Shown: piece after piece, positions 34,383-43,520 of the stretch | Position numbering within the stretch: position 1 is the first letter of the stretch | How the letters are laid out: the number at the start of each line of letters is the position of its first letter | Assembly (NCBI GenBank): GCA_050247155.1 | Contig: JBFWUS010000003.1 | Coordinates: 1 to 64,000, forward strand | Reading direction: 5' to 3' | Length of the DNA: 64,000 nt | Source: Mesorhizobium_G sp050247155 | Lineage (GTDB): Bacteria; Pseudomonadota; Alphaproteobacteria; Rhizobiales; Rhizobiaceae | Position numbers and translations under genes: made by a program | The notes under the pieces: model-generated | Told to the model about the DNA's origin: nothing | Seen by the model: the letters and a program-made list of their open reading frames with translations, nothing else | Databases searched by the model: none

Positions 34383-37034
34383 CTAGCCCAGCGTCCGCTC
34401 GACGATGTCGCGAACATCGACCGAAAGATCCCTGATGGACGCCAGCGATGACAGTGCCTCGCGTGCCTTGGCGCGCCGGCCCGGCTCCAACGAACGCCAT
34501 GCGCGCAACGCTGTTGCAAGCCGTGCCGCCAGTCGCGAATTGTCTTTGTCGATTGCAGCCACCGTTTCCGCCAGAAATCGGTAGCCTGCTCCATCCGCTC
34601 GGTTGAATCCGACGAGGTTGGCAGTCGAAAACACGCCGATCAGCGAACGCACCCGATTGGGATTGCCGAACGAGAAAGCCGGATGGTTCGTCAGCGCCCG
34701 CACACGTTCCAGCGTGGTGGTGCGCGGCGTCGCTGCCTGAACGGAAAACCATTTGTCCATCACCAGAGCATTGTCGGCGAAGCGCCGTTCGAATGCGGCG
34801 AGCGCCAGCGAGGCTTGGCTCGAATCGGGGAAGCAATGCGCCAACATCGTGAGCGCCGCCATGCGGTCGGTCATGTTGGTAGCGCGGTCGAAATGCTCGG
34901 CGGCGAAGCCCTCGCCTCCGGGCACAGGGCTGAGAAATTCGAGCAAGGCGTTGACGAGCGCGCGCCGGCCTGCGCTAGCGGCGTCCGGCGAGAAGGGACC
35001 GTCCGTGCGCAGCGTCGCGTAGGTCGCAGCGAATTGAGTGCGATTGGCGGTGGCAATAGCCGCCAGCAGGTCGCGCCGCGCCGCGTGGATCATGTCGGGA
35101 TCGATGTTTTCGCCGATTTCCCTTGCGATGTCCTGCTCGGACGGCACGGCCAATGCGAGCGCCCGAAACGCCATTTCCAGATTGTCGTTGACCGCCACCT
35201 CGCCGAACAGGCCAATCAGCTCCGGCGCAAAGCGCGGTTTGCGATTGGCTCTGTGCGCATTCGTGGCCGCGACGAGCGCGCTGGTCGTCAGCGCGTTAAG
35301 CGCCTCCCAGCGGTTGACGAGGTCGCTATCGTTGCGAGCAAGAAAAATGCTGTCGGACTGCTTGCGCGTTGAGACAAGGCTGACCGGCGCCGAAAATCCA
35401 CGGTTGATCGACAAGGTCGGTTCCGCCGCCACACCGGAAAACCGCAATGTCTGGTGGCGTTTGCGGAGGTGAATGACATCTCTCTCGACGCCGCCGCCAC
35501 TGACGCCATCGTAGCTCATGTCGTGTCCGTTGCGGCCAATCAGCCCGAAGCTGAGCGGGATGTGCAAGAGCCGCTTACGGCCTTCGAAACGGACAGTCGG
35601 CAAGATTTGCTCTAGTTCTACCTCGAACATCCTGGTTTTGGACACATAGTTGGTCGTGACATGCACCTGCGGCGTGCCGGGCTGGTGATACCAAAGCGCA
35701 AACTGCGACAGGTCTCGGCCTGATGCTTCCTCAAAACAGGTGAGAAAATTCTCGACAGTCGCGGCGTCGCCATCATGCTTCTTGAGGTAAAGATCCATGC
35801 CCGCGCGAAAAGTGTCGTCGCCGAGGATGGTGCGGATCATGCGCACGATCTCGGAGCCTTTTTCGTAGACCGTCGGCGTGTAGAAATTGTTGATCTCGCG
35901 ATAGCGGCGCGGCCGCACCGGGTGCGCCAGCGGCCCCTGGTCCTCGGGAAACTGTTGGGCGCGCAAGGTGCGCACCTCTGCAATGCGCTTCACCGCGCGC
36001 GAGCGTTGGTCGGCGGAGAATTCATGGTCGCGGAAGACGGTCAGCCCTTCCTTCAGGCAAAGCTGGAACCAGTCGCGGCAAGTGATTCTGTTGCCTGTCC
36101 AGTTGTGGAAATACTCATGCGCGACGACCGCCTCGATCGCGGCGAAATCTGCGTCGGTCGCCGTTTCCCCATCGGCCAGGATCAGCTTGTCGTTGAAGAT
36201 GTTGAGGCCCTTGTTCTCCATCGCGCCGATAATGAAATCCGACACGGCGACAATGTTGAACACTTCGAGATCGTACTCGCAGCCGAAGCGCTCTTCATCC
36301 CAGCGCATCGAACGCTTCAGCGCATCCATCGCATAAGTCGCGCGCGCTTCCTTGCCGTGCTCGATATGGATGCCGAGCGCTACCTTGCGGCCGGAGGCGG
36401 TGACGAAGCTGTCCGATACGGTGCCGAGATCGCCCGCGACCAGAGCGAACAGATAGGAGGGCTTCGGGAAGGGGTCATGCCACACAGCGAAATGCCGTCC
36501 GTCCGGCAGTTCGCCACGCTCGCCGGGATTGCCGTTGGACAGAAGTAGCGGCGCTGTCTTTGCGTTGGCCTCGACCCGGACCGTGTAGACCGACAGGATG
36601 TCAGGCCGATCGAGGAAATAGGTGATGCGCCGAAAGCCTTCGGCCTCGCATTGCGTGCAGTAGACGCCGTTCGACTGGTAGAGCCCCATCAACGCGGTGT
36701 TGGTCGACGGCGAAATCACCGTTTCGATCCGCAGGGAGAAACTCTCATCCTTGGGCGGTTTTTTCAGCACAAGCCGCTGCGGACTGGCTTCATAATCGGA
36801 TGTCGCAGCCGGCCGACCATCGATCGCCAGCGACACAAGAACAATGCCGTCGCCATCGAGCACCAGCGGCGCGCTCTTCTTGGCATCTTCGGTGCGGCGG
36901 ATCGTCAGCTCTGCTGTTACGCGCGTCTCGGTCGGATGGAGCACGAACGTCAGCTTCGTCTCGGGGATGAGATAGTCGCTTGGCCTATAATCTTCGAGGC
37001 GAACGACGTGGCCGGGTTCGGTGCTGGTGCTCAT
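34383..37034 (-). CDS. pepN: Aminopeptidase N
   Basis: 883-aa M1-family zinc aminopeptidase. The exopeptidase motif GAMENKGLNIFND and the zinc site VVAHEYFHNWTGNRITCRDWF...LKEGLTVFRD (HExxH and the downstream Glu) are intact. The C-terminal helical domain is complete. It should trim peptides in the cytoplasm. The gene is separated from the kinase gene by 130 bp and is divergent from the molybdoenzyme gene. Confidence 0.96.
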   Translation of the reverse strand: MSTSTEPGHVVRLEDYRPSDYLIPETKLTFVLHPTETRVTAELTIRRTEDAKKSAPLVLDGDGIVLVSLAIDGRPAATSDYEASPQRLVLKKPPKDESFSLRIETVISPSTNTALMGLYQSNGVYCTQCEAEGFRRITYFLDRPDILSVYTVRVEANAKTAPLLLSNGNPGERGELPDGRHFAVWHDPFPKPSYLFALVAGDLGTVSDSFVTASGRKVALGIHIEHGKEARATYAMDALKRSMRWDEERFGCEYDLEVFNIVAVSDFIIGAMENKGLNIFNDKLILADGETATDADFAAIEAVVAHEYFHNWTGNRITCRDWFQLCLKEGLTVFRDHEFSADQRSRAVKRIAEVRTLRAQQFPEDQGPLAHPVRPRRYREINNFYTPTVYEKGSEIVRMIRTILGDDTFRAGMDLYLKKHDGDAATVENFLTCFEEASGRDLSQFALWYHQPGTPQVHVTTNYVSKTRMFEVELEQILPTVRFEGRKRLLHIPLSFGLIGRNGHDMSYDGVSGGGVERDVIHLRKRHQTLRFSGVAAEPTLSINRGFSAPVSLVSTRKQSDSIFLARNDSDLVNRWEALNALTTSALVAATNAHRANRKPRFAPELIGLFGEVAVNDNLEMAFRALALAVPSEQDIAREIGENIDPDMIHAARRDLLAAIATANRTQFAATYATLRTDGPFSPDAASAGRRALVNALLEFLSPVPGGEGFAAEHFDRATNMTDRMAALTMLAHCFPDSSQASLALAAFERRFADNALVMDKWFSVQAATPRTTTLERVRALTNHPAFSFGNPNRVRSLIGVFSTANLVGFNRADGAGYRFLAETVAAIDKDNSRLAARLATALRAWRSLEPGRRAKAREALSSLASIRDLSVDVRDIVERTLG

Positions 37035-37218
37035 CCGTTTCGACTAGACCGGCTGAGCCAAGCGGGCAAGCGAATGCTAGCTAATGTTTGAGCACGCGAG
37101 TGCCGGGCGCTTGGCCCAACAAATCCAGGATAATGACCTTTACACCCGCTCACCACTCGACAAAACTTGTCCGGCCACTATCTGAGGCGTATCAGCCAAC
37201 AAAATCCGCGGAGTAGGC

Positions 37219-39525
37219 ATGACTGTCGTCACACCGAAGTTCGGCATGGGCGCGTCCGTTTTGCGTCTGGAAGACAATCGGTTCCTGCGCGGCGCCGGGC
37301 GCTATACCGACGATATCGCACCCGAAGGGTTGCTGCATGGCTATGTCCTGCGTTCGCCGATCGCAAAGGCCAGGATCAAAAGCATCACGGCCCATGCGGC
37401 GCGGGAAGCTCCTGGCGTGCATCTGGTGCTGACCGGCGCTGACGTCGCGCATTTGAAGCCGCTTCAGTCCGGCGTCATGCAGAAGCAGCCAGACGGCACG
37501 CGCGCGCCGACGCGGGACATTCCGATCCTGTGCCAGGACCAGGTGCAATATGTCGGCGATGCCGTGGCGTTCATCGTCGCCGACTCGCGCGCTCTGGCGC
37601 AGGACGCAGCCGAGTTCATCGAGGTCGACTACGAGGCTGACGATCCGGCGGCTGCAACCGCCACTGCGCTCGACGCCGACACGCCGCTCGTCTGGCCGGA
37701 ACTCGGCACCAATCGCGCCTTGACCTATCATCTCGGCGACAAGACGAAGACAGAAGCCGCCTTTGCCAAGGCAGGCAACGTCTCGCGGGTCGCCTTCACC
37801 AACAACCGCCTCGTCTGCAACTACATGGAGCCGCGCTCGGCGATCGGCGAATGGCGCGCCGACGAGGATCGGTTCGTGCTGACCACGGGGTCGCAGGGCG
37901 TGCACTCGATGCAGTACATCGTGGCCGGCGTGCTGGGCGTGAAGAAAAATCAGCTTCGTGTCATCACACCTGATGTCGGCGGCGGCTTCGGTCCAAAAAC
38001 CTTCGTCTATCGCGAGCATCCTTTGGTGCTGGAAGCCGCCAAACGGCTTGGTCGCCCGGTCAAATGGGCGGGTGATCGCACCGAGCATTTTTTGACTGAC
38101 GCGCAGGGCCGCGACAATGTTGTCGAGGCCGAGATGGCGATGGACAAGGACGGCAAATTCCTTGGTCTGCGTGTCCATCTGACGGCGAATCTCGGTGCCT
38201 ACATCTCGCAATACGGCCCGTTCATTCCCTGGATCGGCATCACCATGTCGACCGGCGTCTACGATCTGCCGGCGATCGATATTAACGTCACCGGCGTCTA
38301 CACCAATACCTGCCCGGTCGACGCCTATCGCGGGGCAGGGCGCCCCGAAGCCGCCTTCCTGATCGAGAAGCTGGCCGATCAGTGTGCCCGCGACCTCGGT
38401 ATTCCCACTCACGAAATCCGTCGCCGCAATTTCATCAAGCCAAGCCAGTTCCCGTACAACACGGCAACCGGCCGCATGTACGATGTCGGCGAGTTCGAGG
38501 GCCATCTCGATGCGGCGCTGAAAAACGCTGGTTGGCAAGATTTCGACAAGCGGCTTGCCGCCTCGAAGAAAAACGGCAGGATTCGCGGCATCGGCCTGGC
38601 CACCTATATCGAAGCCTGCGCCTTCGCGGGCTCCGAGCCGGCTCATGTCGAATTGAACAGTGACGGCACGGTCACGTTGCTCATCGGAACGCAGACGAAC
38701 GGGCAGGGCCACGCCACCGCCTATGCGCAGTTCGTGTCCGAAAAGCTGAACATCCCGATCGAGCGCATCACCTTGCACCAGGGCGACACCGACCGTCTCG
38801 CCCGGGGTGGCGGCACGGGCGGTTCGCGTTCCATCCCGCTTGGCGGCGTCTCGGCCGCCCGCGCGGGCGAGGACCTCGCGAGCAAGATCAAGAAAGTCGC
38901 CGCCGACGAGTTGGAAGCCTCGGCGGCCGACATCGAACTGGTGGACGGAACCGCCCGCATCGTCGGCACCGACCGCAGCATGGATTTCGCCGCCATCGCC
39001 AAGGCGGCCAAGAATCCGGACGATTTGAAAGGGCAGGGCAATTTCGAGCAGAACGAAGCGACCTATCCGAACGGCACCCACATTTGCGAGGTCGAGATCG
39101 ATCCGGACACCGGCGATGTCGCGGTTGTGAACTACACGATGGTCGACGACTACGGCGTCACGGTCAATCCGATCTTGCTGGCGGGGCAGGTGCACGGCGG
39201 CGTTGCACAAGGTCTCGGCCAGGCGCTGACGGAAAACACTGTCTATGGCGAGGACGGCCAGCTTCTGACCGCGAGCTTCATGGATTACGGCATGCCGCGC
39301 GCAGACGATCTGCCACATCTGAATTTCGAAACCCGGAACGTGCCATCAACCACCAATGCGCTCGGCATCAAGGGTGCGGGCGAAGCCGGCACCATCGGAG
39401 CGACGCCTGCCGTGCTGAATGCGGTGACGGATGCGCTCTACCGCGCTTACGGCGTCCAGCACATCGAGATGCCGGCGACGCCGCAGCGTGTGTGGCAGGC
39501 CATCCAGGAGGCGCGGGCCGGTTAG
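37219..39525 (+). CDS. Xanthine dehydrogenase-family molybdopterin large subunit (CoxL-like form II)
   Basis: 768-aa large subunit of a cytoplasmic-type molybdenum hydroxylase. The N-terminus GASVLRLEDNRFLRGAGRYTDDI, the middle GGGFGPKTFVYREHPLV and the AYRGAGRPEA segment are typical of the family; AYRGAGR, and not AYRCSFR, places it with 'form II' or aldehyde-type enzymes, not true CO dehydrogenase. GGAGTAGG precedes the ATG. No FAD (CoxM) or [2Fe-2S] (CoxS) subunit gene is adjacent, so partners must be encoded elsewhere. Substrate unknown. Confidence 0.9.
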   Translation: MTVVTPKFGMGASVLRLEDNRFLRGAGRYTDDIAPEGLLHGYVLRSPIAKARIKSITAHAAREAPGVHLVLTGADVAHLKPLQSGVMQKQPDGTRAPTRDIPILCQDQVQYVGDAVAFIVADSRALAQDAAEFIEVDYEADDPAAATATALDADTPLVWPELGTNRALTYHLGDKTKTEAAFAKAGNVSRVAFTNNRLVCNYMEPRSAIGEWRADEDRFVLTTGSQGVHSMQYIVAGVLGVKKNQLRVITPDVGGGFGPKTFVYREHPLVLEAAKRLGRPVKWAGDRTEHFLTDAQGRDNVVEAEMAMDKDGKFLGLRVHLTANLGAYISQYGPFIPWIGITMSTGVYDLPAIDINVTGVYTNTCPVDAYRGAGRPEAAFLIEKLADQCARDLGIPTHEIRRRNFIKPSQFPYNTATGRMYDVGEFEGHLDAALKNAGWQDFDKRLAASKKNGRIRGIGLATYIEACAFAGSEPAHVELNSDGTVTLLIGTQTNGQGHATAYAQFVSEKLNIPIERITLHQGDTDRLARGGGTGGSRSIPLGGVSAARAGEDLASKIKKVAADELEASAADIELVDGTARIVGTDRSMDFAAIAKAAKNPDDLKGQGNFEQNEATYPNGTHICEVEIDPDTGDVAVVNYTMVDDYGVTVNPILLAGQVHGGVAQGLGQALTENTVYGEDGQLLTASFMDYGMPRADDLPHLNFETRNVPSTTNALGIKGAGEAGTIGATPAVLNAVTDALYRAYGVQHIEMPATPQRVWQAIQEARAG

Positions 39526-39564
39526 CCGAAACCGACGGACAGATATGGGGCGGGGACAAGGTTT

Positions 39565-40500
39565 TTGATACAAGCGGCGCGGGACCGGCCACTGACCGGG
39601 ATCTCCCTGAAAGTCCTGTCGGTTGCCATTTTTGTCGCTATGTCGTCATTCATCAAGGCGGCAGGCGACGTGCCGGCTGGAGAGATAGTCTTTTTCCGCT
39701 CGTTCTTCGCATTGTTTCCGCTGCTGATCTTCATGGCGTGGAACGGTGATCTCTCGACTGCCTACAAGACCAATCGTCCCGGCAGCCATTTTGCCCGCGG
39801 CCTGGTCGGCACCACGGCGATGGGTCTTGGTTTCTTCGCGCTTACCCGCTTGCCGTTGCCTGAAGCGGTGACGTTGAACTACGCGCAGCCGCTCGCTGTC
39901 GTCATCTTCAGCGCGCTTTTTCTTCATGAAAAGGTGCGGATTTATCGTTGGAGCGCCGTGCTTGTCGGTCTGATCGGGGTTGTCATCGTGTCATGGCCGA
40001 AACTGACCCTGTTCAGTGGCGGCGCGTTTGGCGGGCGCGAATTTGCCGGCGTCGTCGCGGCGCTGTCGGCGGCCGCCGTGTCAGGCGTCGCCATGCTGCT
40101 GATCCGCAATCTAGTTACCACGGAAAAGAGCTCCACCATCGTCTTCTGGTTTTCGACCTCGGCCAGTCTTTTCGCCCTGTTGACGCTGCCGTTCGGCTGG
40201 ATCTGGCCGAGCCCCATGCAAGCAACACTGCTCATCCTGGCCGGCATCTGTGGCGGTATCGCCCAGGTCTTGATGACAGAGGCTTATCGCTACGCCGAGG
40301 CTTCCACTGTCGCGCCGTTTGAATACAGTTCGCTCATTCTGAGCCTCATCATCGGCTATTGGGCATTTAATGACGTTCCGACCATCCATATGATCGTCGG
40401 CGGCGTCATCGTCGTTGGCTCGGGCATTTTCATCGTCTGGCGCGAACGCCAGCTCGGATTGCAGCGGGCCAGCGCGAAAAAGGTGTCGCCGCCGCAGTGA
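39565..40500 (+). CDS. DMT/EamA-family transporter
   Basis: 311-aa integral membrane protein with ten hydrophobic segments and two EamA repeats (first about 10-145, second about 155-300). Conserved features are EIVFFRSFFALFPLL, the LPLPEAVTLNYAQPL segment and EASTVAPFEYSSLILSLIIGYW. Such proteins export or import metabolites; the substrate is not predictable. The start used is a TTG at 39565; an internal ATG at 39640 is too late for the first helix. Confidence 0.88.
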   Translation: MIQAARDRPLTGISLKVLSVAIFVAMSSFIKAAGDVPAGEIVFFRSFFALFPLLIFMAWNGDLSTAYKTNRPGSHFARGLVGTTAMGLGFFALTRLPLPEAVTLNYAQPLAVVIFSALFLHEKVRIYRWSAVLVGLIGVVIVSWPKLTLFSGGAFGGREFAGVVAALSAAAVSGVAMLLIRNLVTTEKSSTIVFWFSTSASLFALLTLPFGWIWPSPMQATLLILAGICGGIAQVLMTEAYRYAEASTVAPFEYSSLILSLIIGYWAFNDVPTIHMIVGGVIVVGSGIFIVWRERQLGLQRASAKKVSPPQ

Positions 40501-40725
40501 TTATTTAGCCGATCAAGCTTGATTCGAGGTCCGTGCGCTCCAAATCAGTATGTATGCGCACGAGAATCCAATTTTCGAAGGGCGCAATTGGCCTTAGGCC
40601 GAAGGGACCAGTGGCAGCAGGGCCACACCTTCGCCAAATCACCCCCTTTTTGATTAACCGTCGAAAAATTTGCGGATTCTCATTCGTATCATTTTCGAGT
40701 ATCTTCAAAAGAAAAGGGCAAAAGG

Positions 40726-42714
40726 GTGGGACATTCGAATCGGACGGAAGTCGATGGACTTTCGGCCGTGATCCCGAACCGGCGCGCAAAAGATAGGGCT
40801 CGGTCCACAGCCCTGACGCCGGTGTCTCCGATGCGGACCTTCTGGGGCCTGATGCGGGCCTACTGGTTCTCCGACCGGTGGAAGGAAGCGTGGGGCATCA
40901 CCCTGCTTATCGCGGTGCTCATTGCCGCCGAAAGCAAGGTCGGCGTCTGGTTCGCCAAGGCGTCCGCCGAACTCGTCAGCGCCATCGCCTTTTTCCACGA
41001 CCCGCGCAACCCCGATCCGGCTCCGTTGCTGTTCACCAGCGCGATCACGCTGATCGTGCTGGTCATCTTCAAGGAGATCGTCTTCGCCGGGTTCAAGCAT
41101 CTGGTCTCGTCGACCCTGCACCGCCGCTGGCGTGCCTGGCTTGATCGCCAGTTCAACGATGCGCTGCTCGACCCGAACCACACGCATTTGCATCTCCAGC
41201 ATCAAGGCCGCGACGGCAGCGGCACGCAGCGCCCGGCGCCCGACAACGTCGACCAGCGCATCCAGGAAGCCATCAAGGGCATGACTGGTGGCGCTATAGG
41301 GCTGGCCATGGGCATCTTCTCGGTCTGCTCTTCGCTTTATTTCTATGGCGGCGAGCTGATCGCCACCTCGACCGTCGTGCCCGGTCTCGAACAGTTCGGC
41401 ATCTACGGCACTGCTGTTTTGGCCTTTGCGGCTGTCGCGCTCTATGTGCCGATCAACACCTGGCTGGCCGTCAACATCGGCAGGATCCTGCAGCGCCTCA
41501 ATATCCGCATGCAGCAGGCGGAGGCGAGCTATCGCGGTGAGCTGACCGTGCTGCTGCGCAACAGCTTCACCGTCGCCGCGTCCGGCGGCGAGCGTGCGCA
41601 GCGCAAGATGCACGGCGAACTTTATTCCGGCATCGACCGTACCTGGGGCCGGCTCAACATCATCAACTCGATCTACGGCCCTTACGAGAAGATCTACAAC
41701 TTCGTCGCACAACGCGCGGTGGCCTATGCGCCCGGGCTGCTCTCCTACATGAACGGCTCGATCGGCCTGAAATCCTACATCACCGGCGCGGAGCTGGTGA
41801 ACCAGCTCATCTCGCAATGTTCGTGGTTCATCCACGTCATGCCTGAGATCGCTACGCTACGCGCCAATGCAAGACGCGTCACGGATCTGGCTAACGCCAT
41901 TGAGGCGGTCCAGACGCCGACTGAATTCTACAAGCAGACCGGCCGCAACGATTTCCGCTTCTCGACCCAGAAGAGCGCCTTCGGCGTCACCGTTCGCTCG
42001 CTCGAACTGCATCATGAGGGCGATGCCGGTGTCGCGTTCCTGAAGGCCAGGAATCTCGGCTTCGGCCGTGGCGAATGGGTTTGCCTCATGGGGCCGTCAG
42101 GCTCCGGTAAGACGAGCCTGATGAAAGCGATAAATGGCCTATGGCCGCACGGGGCAGGGGAGATCGTGCTGCCCGAGGGCGTGCGCTCTTTCTATGCACC
42201 CCAGGACGTGAAGCTGCCGAGGCTGTCGCTGAAGCGCCTTGTCTGCTTGCCCGACACCGACGAACTACACACCGACGTCCGCGCGGCCAGTGCGCTGCAC
42301 AAGGCCGGGCTTGGCGAGTTCATCGAATTCCTGGATTCCACCCATCGCGACGGCAAGGCCTGGGAAGACGTGCTGTCAGGCGGCCAGAAACAGAAATTGG
42401 TGCTCGCCCGCATCCTGCTGCACGCGCCGGGCCTGTTGTTCCTCGACGAAGCCACCAGCGCACTCGATCCAGCCTCGAAGATAGCCTTCCATCAGGCGAT
42501 CAAGGACGAGTGCCCCAACACCACAATCGTCAGCATCATGCATGAGCCTCAGCCGCCCCGCGCCGCCGACGGATCCGAGTTTTATCATGCCGTCGTTCGT
42601 TTCGCTGATGGCGTCGCGACCAAGATGCCACTGCCGAAACGCGCGCCAACGGAACTCAAGGTCGTCGGCAACAGAAAGAAACCTATCGCCGACAATGGCA
42701 ATTTTTCGATTTGA
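40726..42714 (+). CDS. SbmA/BacA-like ABC transporter with fused ATPase (BclA-like)
   Basis: 662-aa half transporter. An N-terminal membrane domain of the SbmA/BacA family (FWGLMRAYWFSDRWKEAWG to LVNQLISQCSWFIHVMP) is followed by an ABC ATPase with Walker A GPSGSGKTS, signature LSGGQKQKLVLARI and Walker B LLFLDEATSALD. Fusions of this kind (BclA/YddA type) import antimicrobial peptides, including plant NCR peptides in some rhizobia. The GTG at 40726 is the first start; the conserved part begins near ATG 40831, so the true start may be there. Confidence 0.9.
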   Translation: MGHSNRTEVDGLSAVIPNRRAKDRARSTALTPVSPMRTFWGLMRAYWFSDRWKEAWGITLLIAVLIAAESKVGVWFAKASAELVSAIAFFHDPRNPDPAPLLFTSAITLIVLVIFKEIVFAGFKHLVSSTLHRRWRAWLDRQFNDALLDPNHTHLHLQHQGRDGSGTQRPAPDNVDQRIQEAIKGMTGGAIGLAMGIFSVCSSLYFYGGELIATSTVVPGLEQFGIYGTAVLAFAAVALYVPINTWLAVNIGRILQRLNIRMQQAEASYRGELTVLLRNSFTVAASGGERAQRKMHGELYSGIDRTWGRLNIINSIYGPYEKIYNFVAQRAVAYAPGLLSYMNGSIGLKSYITGAELVNQLISQCSWFIHVMPEIATLRANARRVTDLANAIEAVQTPTEFYKQTGRNDFRFSTQKSAFGVTVRSLELHHEGDAGVAFLKARNLGFGRGEWVCLMGPSGSGKTSLMKAINGLWPHGAGEIVLPEGVRSFYAPQDVKLPRLSLKRLVCLPDTDELHTDVRAASALHKAGLGEFIEFLDSTHRDGKAWEDVLSGGQKQKLVLARILLHAPGLLFLDEATSALDPASKIAFHQAIKDECPNTTIVSIMHEPQPPRAADGSEFYHAVVRFADGVATKMPLPKRAPTELKVVGNRKKPIADNGNFSI

Positions 42715-42782
42715 AAGCTGGCACGTCGCGCTTCAGTCGACGGTGCCATCGTGATTACCCCTGCGATCCGCTCTAAATGCCC

Positions 42783-43520
42783 TTACCCCTTCGGACAGGC
42801 CGCACCGTCTGCCACCCAGCGCCTGATCAGTTCGCCGAAAACCTCCTGCGAACCCGGGGCGGGTTCGCGCCCTGCGCCAGGGCTCCAGCCCCAGCCGACA
42901 AGGCTGTCTTCGGCCATATGCTCGACGATCTGGTCGAGCGTCTTGCCGCCATTGCGCGCCGGGTCCTTGATCTGCTCGCAGATCGCGCCGAGCGGCTTGC
43001 CGGCCCAGGCCATCTCGATCGGCGCAAGGTGCCACTGCTCATGGCCCGGAATGCTCTTCAGCGTCTCCGACTGGCCGACGACGTCGACATTGGCCGCGCC
43101 GTGGCAGGTGCCGCACATCATGCCCGGCAAGCCAATGTCGCTGTCGCCGCGCGCCACTGGCGGCTGGTGCGCCTGCATAGTCATGCCCTGCAACGGCGTG
43201 TCGCCGGCCGGGTGGCAGTTCACGCAGCGCGGATGCTGGATCACCTTGCCGGCCTCTTCGAACAGGGCGACCGCGCGTGCGTTCTTGTCGGCGATGCCGT
43301 CGAAGCTGGCAGGGTCCTTGAGACCATTCGATTCCTGGGCGAGTGCCGTGCCGCCAATCACCAAAAGACCGGTTAGAAGCGCGGCTGCAACACCCCTAAC
43401 CCCTCCGCACAAGGGGGACGGGGACTTGGCGGCAATGATGACGGAATCCCCCTCCCCCTTGTGGGGAGGGGTCAGGGGTGGGGGTGTTTCCATCCCGGAG
43501 CTTGCAAGATTTACCCTCAT
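42783..43520 (-). CDS. Dihaem cytochrome c subunit of a periplasmic molybdoenzyme, with in-frame palindrome
   Basis: 245-aa exported protein with two haem c sites, C99-VN-C-H103 and C136-GT-C-H140. It is the last gene of a three-gene operon ([2Fe-2S], Mo subunit, cytochrome c), as in isoquinoline/aldehyde oxidoreductases that pass electrons to the respiratory chain. The ATG at 43520 overlaps the stop of the Mo subunit gene (ATGA), which decides the start. Between the first residues MRVNLASSG and the export signal AAALLTGLLVIGGTALA lies an insertion of about 30 residues encoded by an imperfect palindrome (43392-43479), giving TPPPLTPPHKGEG and SPSPLCGGVRG. Confidence 0.88.
   Translation of the reverse strand: MRVNLASSGMETPPPLTPPHKGEGDSVIIAAKSPSPLCGGVRGVAAALLTGLLVIGGTALAQESNGLKDPASFDGIADKNARAVALFEEAGKVIQHPRCVNCHPAGDTPLQGMTMQAHQPPVARGDSDIGLPGMMCGTCHGAANVDVVGQSETLKSIPGHEQWHLAPIEMAWAGKPLGAICEQIKDPARNGGKTLDQIVEHMAEDSLVGWGWSPGAGREPAPGSQEVFGELIRRWVADGAACPKG
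43392..43479. repeat. Palindromic element inside the cytochrome c reading frame
   Basis: 33-bp arms 43392-43424 and 43447-43479 are reverse complements with about four mismatches and a 22-nt loop. The CCCCTCCCCACAAGGGGGA type of sequence is a common intergenic palindrome in rhizobia. Here it lies within codons for the N-terminus of an exported protein, in front of the hydrophobic signal segment. Confidence 0.88.

Noticed and set aside
35775..36548. Plus-strand frame opposite pepN
   Set aside because: Shadow of the pepN coding strand, including the zinc-site region.
37192..39318. A 708-codon minus-strand frame opposite the molybdoenzyme gene
   Set aside because: Antisense shadow of a high-GC gene; the plus frame holds all family motifs and the minus product is unrecognisable.
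40501..40725. Possible small gene between the EamA and BclA-like genes
   Set aside because: Only shadow frames are present; the segment is best read as a promoter/leader region with an uncertain downstream start.
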